From: Streptococcus himalayensis
GTDB taxonomy: Bacteria > Bacillota > Bacilli > Lactobacillales > Streptococcaceae
Direction of reading: 5' to 3'
Assembly (NCBI RefSeq): GCF_001708305.1
Contig: NZ_CP016953.1
Span: 261,001 to 325,000 of the forward strand
Length of the DNA stretch: 64,000 bases
Position 1 is the stretch's first letter, and every line of letters starts with the position of its first letter. This document shows positions 60,789 through 64,000 of the stretch, one piece after another. Under the pieces are notes generated by a model, which saw only the letters and a list, made by a program, of their open reading frames with translations, made no database searches and was not told the DNA's origin. The position numbers and the translations under genes are program-made.

Positions 60789-61661
60789 ATGGATAAAATT
60801 ATTAAAACAATCTCAAATAGTGGCTCTTTCAGAGCCTTTGTGCTAGACAGCACAGAAACCGTCAAAACTGCCCAAGAAAAGCACCAAACCCTTGCAAGCT
60901 CAACCGTTGCCTTGGGGCGGACCCTGATTGCCAATCAAATCCTTGCCGCTAATGAAAAGGGCAAGACAAAAGTAACCGTTAAGGTACTGGGGTCTAGCTC
61001 TCTAGGAGCTATCATTTCCGTAGCAGATACCAAGGGCACTGTCAAAGGCTATGTGCAAAATCGAGGCGTTGACATCAAGAAAACGGCGACTGGAGAAGTC
61101 TTGGTCGGTCCCTTTGTCGGTAATGGAGAATTTCTCGTCATTACCGACTACGGCATGCGCAATCCCTATCATTCCATGACTCCTTTGATTACAGGGGAAA
61201 TCGGAGAAGATCTTGCCTACTATCTGACCGAAAGCCAGCAAACACCATCCGCTGTGGGACTTAATGTCCTGTTAGATGAACATGACAAGGTCAAAACGGC
61301 AGGTGGCTTTCTCGTGCAAGTCCTTCCAGATGCTAAGGAAGCAGAAATCGCCCGCTTTGAAAAACGCATCCAAGAAATGCCTGCCATTTCTACCTTACTC
61401 AGCTCAGAGGACCATATCGAGGCCCTTCTTGCAGCCATTTACGGCGATGAACCTTACAAACGTCTATCCGAAGAAGAACTAAGCTTTTCATGCGATTGTA
61501 GCAAGGAACGCTTCCAAAATGCCCTCAATACTCTGCCAAAATCAGAATTGGAAGCTATGAAAGAAGAGGACAAGGGAGCAGAAATTATCTGCCAATTTTG
61601 CCAAACTGACTATCAATTTACCGAACAAGACTTGGAGGACTTAATTCGTGACAAATCTTAA
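60789..61661 (+). CDS. hslO: redox-regulated chaperone Hsp33
   Basis: 290 residues. The zinc-binding redox switch has CxC at 235/237 (SFSCDCS) and CxxC at 268/271 (ICQFC). The N-terminal domain starts [20 protein letters not shown]. Oxidation releases zinc and turns on holdase activity. It overlaps dusB by 14 bases, the common streptococcal pair. Confidence 0.96.
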   Translation: MDKIIKTISNSGSFRAFVLDSTETVKTAQEKHQTLASSTVALGRTLIANQILAANEKGKTKVTVKVLGSSSLGAIISVADTKGTVKGYVQNRGVDIKKTATGEVLVGPFVGNGEFLVITDYGMRNPYHSMTPLITGEIGEDLAYYLTESQQTPSAVGLNVLLDEHDKVKTAGGFLVQVLPDAKEAEIARFEKRIQEMPAISTLLSSEDHIEALLAAIYGDEPYKRLSEEELSFSCDCSKERFQNALNTLPKSELEAMKEEDKGAEIICQFCQTDYQFTEQDLEDLIRDKS

Positions 61662-62640
61662 TACGCCCTTTATGATTGGAACTGTCGAAATTCCCAATCG
61701 TACCGTTCTAGCTCCTATGGCAGGGGTGACCAATTCTGCCTTTCGTACCATTGCCAAAGAATTAGGAGCAGGGCTGGTTGTGATGGAAATGGTCTCTGAC
61801 AAAGGAATTCAATACAATAATGAAAAAACCTTGCACATGCTCCATATCGATGAGGGAGAAAATCCTGTTTCCATCCAATTATTTGGAAGCGATGCAGACA
61901 GCCTTTGCCGTGCTGCCGAATTTATCCAAAATAATACCCGCACAGACATCGTTGATATTAACATGGGCTGCCCAGTTAATAAAATTGTCAAAAACGAAGC
62001 TGGAGCTAAATGGCTAAAGGATCCCGATAAGATTTACCACATTATCCACAAGGTGCAAGCAGTCCTTGACATTCCCTTGACTGTCAAAATGCGGACTGGC
62101 TGGGCAGATACTAGTCTTGCTGTGGAAAATGCCCTTGCCGCAGAAAGCGCTGGTGTTGCGGCTCTCGCTATGCATGGACGAACTCGTGAGCAGATGTATA
62201 CAGGAGAAGCCGATCTGGAGACACTGCGCGATGTCGCCCAAGCCTTGACTAAAATTCCTTTCATCGCCAATGGCGATATTCGCTCCGTAGAAGAAGCCAA
62301 GCAGCGTATTGAAGAAGTCGGTGCTGACGCTGTCATGGTCGGGCGTGCTGCTATGGGCAATCCTTATATTTTCAACCAAATTAACCATTACCTTGAAACA
62401 GGAGAAATTCTTCCAGATTTGAATTTTGGCGATAAGCTGAACATTGCTTTTGAGCACCTGACTCGCTTGGTCAATCTCAAAGGGGAAAGCATTGCTGTGC
62501 GCGAATTCCGCGGTCTCGCTCCTCACTATCTCCGCGGAACAGCTGGGGCTGCCAAAATCCGTGGAGCCGTTGCCCGTGCCGAATCTGTGGAAGAAGTTGA
62601 AGAACTCTTTAACCAAGCCCGTGAAGCCTATCAAAAATAA
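61648..62640 (+). CDS. dusB: tRNA dihydrouridine synthase
   Basis: 330 residues, an FMN TIM barrel reducing uridines in the D-loop of tRNA. Catalytic Cys108 in [24 protein letters not shown] at the start and [13 protein letters not shown] for the FMN phosphate. Ends before a clear terminator. Confidence 0.93.
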   Translation: MTNLNTPFMIGTVEIPNRTVLAPMAGVTNSAFRTIAKELGAGLVVMEMVSDKGIQYNNEKTLHMLHIDEGENPVSIQLFGSDADSLCRAAEFIQNNTRTDIVDINMGCPVNKIVKNEAGAKWLKDPDKIYHIIHKVQAVLDIPLTVKMRTGWADTSLAVENALAAESAGVAALAMHGRTREQMYTGEADLETLRDVAQALTKIPFIANGDIRSVEEAKQRIEEVGADAVMVGRAAMGNPYIFNQINHYLETGEILPDLNFGDKLNIAFEHLTRLVNLKGESIAVREFRGLAPHYLRGTAGAAKIRGAVARAESVEEVEELFNQAREAYQK

Positions 62641-62698
62641 AGTGCATACTCTCTAAAAATCATAAGAGCATTATCAAAAATTTCCTGCCTACTCAAAA

Positions 62699-62738
62699 AA
62701 CCAGAAGTTTCGGCAATAGAACTTCTGGTTTTTTGTTT
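62699..62738 (+). terminator. terminator of hslO-dusB
   Basis: CCAGAAGTT and AACTTCTGG with a ten-base loop, then TTTTTTGTTTTG. Confidence 0.9.
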
Positions 62739-62773
62739 TGTCAAATGCTCACTGATCAACTTGAGGTGACTGT

Positions 62774-64000
62774 TTAGTTATCCCCTCTTTTATCGATCAC
62801 CATAACTCCAATGAGATTTGGAATTTCTCTTCTCTCAGCTCCCAGCCATTTATAATGGATACCATCAGAGTCTAGTACCACTTGATTCTCTCCAGGTCCG
62901 ATATTAAAAGGAGTCATACTGATTGAAATATGCATAGAAACATTGTTTTTATCCATCATATTGTCCCAATGGCCCTTTGAATGTTTCCATTGATCGAATA
63001 ATTTATTAGCAATATATTCTTCAGATACATACTGATACGGACTTTGGGGAGCAAAGGCAGCTAGATTTTCTCCCATATGTCCTCGATACTTAGGATCTGT
63101 AATAATACCTTCATGCCATTTTCGACCGTCTGGACGGGTATGTGCGAGATAGTTTTCCTTGACCTTAAAGCGAATACCACCAGCTGTTTTTAATTCTGTT
63201 GCCCGAGCATCTGCTGGTTTTATCAAATCCACATTGTCAGTCATCAGACGCAAACCTCGTTTTTTACGCTCTTCATTAGTCTTATCAATAATAATCTGAC
63301 TGATCTTTGCTTGATCCAACTGTGATAACAAATAGTCTAAGAGTTGTCCATCGTATGGTGGATTGATTGTTTCTTTTCTTTCCGGAGTCGTCTTCCAAAT
63401 AGCTGTATTATAAAGTTTAATATCCGAATTTCCAGCTAGCTCAAACCGCTTCTCTGCTGGAAGGGCTAAGATTTCTTCAAAAGTAGCGGGTAGCTCTTTA
63501 GCGTATGAATTTCTCCAAGTCTTTTCATACCATTCTTTTCCGGTCGAAGTGCGTTTTGGCTCTGCTGTTCCCACTTCTACGATACGACTCACAGGAGCAA
63601 GCATGAGTTTCTCACCGCGAGGGATTTCCTCTTGTGTCGCTGTCAGTTCTTTACCAGAACCTTGGAGTTGTCCTTTGATGTAAACTTTTTCGTTTACAAC
63701 ATATTTGTACCCATTTTTTCCTTCTTGAATGACCCGGGTTTGACCTTTTGGAAGGCTCGCATTTTCCCGCGTAATGGTCTCAAAGGCGAGGTCTTTTTTA
63801 TGGACATTTTCACGGACAACTCTCCGAGTACCAATTTCTAGGATTCGATGCTGAACTGGTGTTTTGACATAGCTATTGACTTTTTCTTTTTCGAGCACAC
63901 GGCCTTCTGCTGTATGGACACGGTAGACAGTAATTTTTTCACCGTCTTTACCGGCTTGAATTTCCTTGCTTTGTCCTTCAGATAAGTTAGGATTTTCACG
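62774..64000 (-). CDS. G5-domain and CAP-domain surface protein, 3' part
   Basis: The frame is open through the window end, so the N-terminus is missing. Two G5 domains in tandem are visible: one ending VKTPVQHRILEIGTRRVV and one from ITRENASLPKGQTRVIQEG to SRIVEVGTAEPKRT. The last 190 residues form a CAP/SCP domain with TNEERKKRGLRLM, ENYLAHTRPDGRKWHEGI, HMGENLAAF and WKHSKGHWDNM. G5 domains bind wall sugars; the protein is probably secreted and wall-associated. No LPxTG signal is seen before the stop codon. Confidence 0.85.
   Translation of the reverse strand, partial: RENPNLSEGQSKEIQAGKDGEKITVYRVHTAEGRVLEKEKVNSYVKTPVQHRILEIGTRRVVRENVHKKDLAFETITRENASLPKGQTRVIQEGKNGYKYVVNEKVYIKGQLQGSGKELTATQEEIPRGEKLMLAPVSRIVEVGTAEPKRTSTGKEWYEKTWRNSYAKELPATFEEILALPAEKRFELAGNSDIKLYNTAIWKTTPERKETINPPYDGQLLDYLLSQLDQAKISQIIIDKTNEERKKRGLRLMTDNVDLIKPADARATELKTAGGIRFKVKENYLAHTRPDGRKWHEGIITDPKYRGHMGENLAAFAPQSPYQYVSEEYIANKLFDQWKHSKGHWDNMMDKNNVSMHISISMTPFNIGPGENQVVLDSDGIHYKWLGAERREIPNLIGVMVIDKRGDN

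Overview
The window is chromosomal DNA of a low-G+C Gram-positive coccus, almost certainly a Streptococcus. The genes for polynucleotide phosphorylase, oligoendopeptidase F, S15, RsuA, deformylase, TadA, PurA, Hsp33 and a DUS-type tRNA synthase all read as streptococcal proteins, and a short scRNA-type SRP RNA lies beside tadA. I cannot name the species from sequence alone.

Layout. (1) 1-6843, host: pnp (cut by the window edge), pepF, rpsO with a possible pseudoknot leader, a small XRE/membrane-protein pair, rsuA and def. Two copies of a degenerate intergenic repeat flank this block. (2) About 7000-45840, a siphovirus-type prophage of roughly 39 kb. Most genes run leftward on the minus strand. 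From the left end come a nuclease-like gene, lysis genes (CHAP lysin, holin), tail tip, Dit, tape measure, tail and head genes, portal, terminase, late regulator, methyltransferase, SSB, DUF1351, ERF, replication origin and early genes. The rightward lysogeny genes are an S24 repressor, a DUF3644 protein and a tyrosine integrase. (3) 45900-47542, host ffs (SRP RNA), tadA and a phosphoesterase. (4) 47694-51459, the dihydroxyacetone kinase genes dhaM, dhaL and dhaK, divergent from the regulator dhaS and coactivator dhaQ. (5) 51773-54759, a TetR regulator divergent from a nitronate monooxygenase/flavin monooxygenase pair. (6) An IS1182-family and an ISL3-family element. (7) purA, an M50 peptidase, hslO, dusB and the 3' part of a G5/CAP-domain surface protein.

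The strongest unusual signal is in the prophage early region. At 39892-39995 an isolated transcription unit (extended -10 promoter, about 90 nt, terminator) contains one copy of a type II-A CRISPR-repeat-like sequence. There is no array and no cas gene. This is the architecture of solitary-repeat RNA anti-CRISPRs, although an ordinary structured sRNA is not excluded. Around it lie small unrecognised genes, a duplicated ribbon-helix-helix gene, a complete par/Fst-like type I toxin-antitoxin locus and a second candidate antisense-controlled small membrane protein.

A second new-looking signal is a set of four phage promoters. Each has a box of the form CCGTAAAAAnnCCC at exactly the same distance from a -10 hexamer. 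They stand before the lysis-side gene, the scaffold/capsid block, the terminase block and the ParB-like block. They probably bind the phage late activator encoded at 33082-33462, next to the fourth copy. The prophage also carries a minor head protein with a toxin-like C-terminus and a possible immunity gene, and three single-base frameshifts in otherwise recognisable genes.
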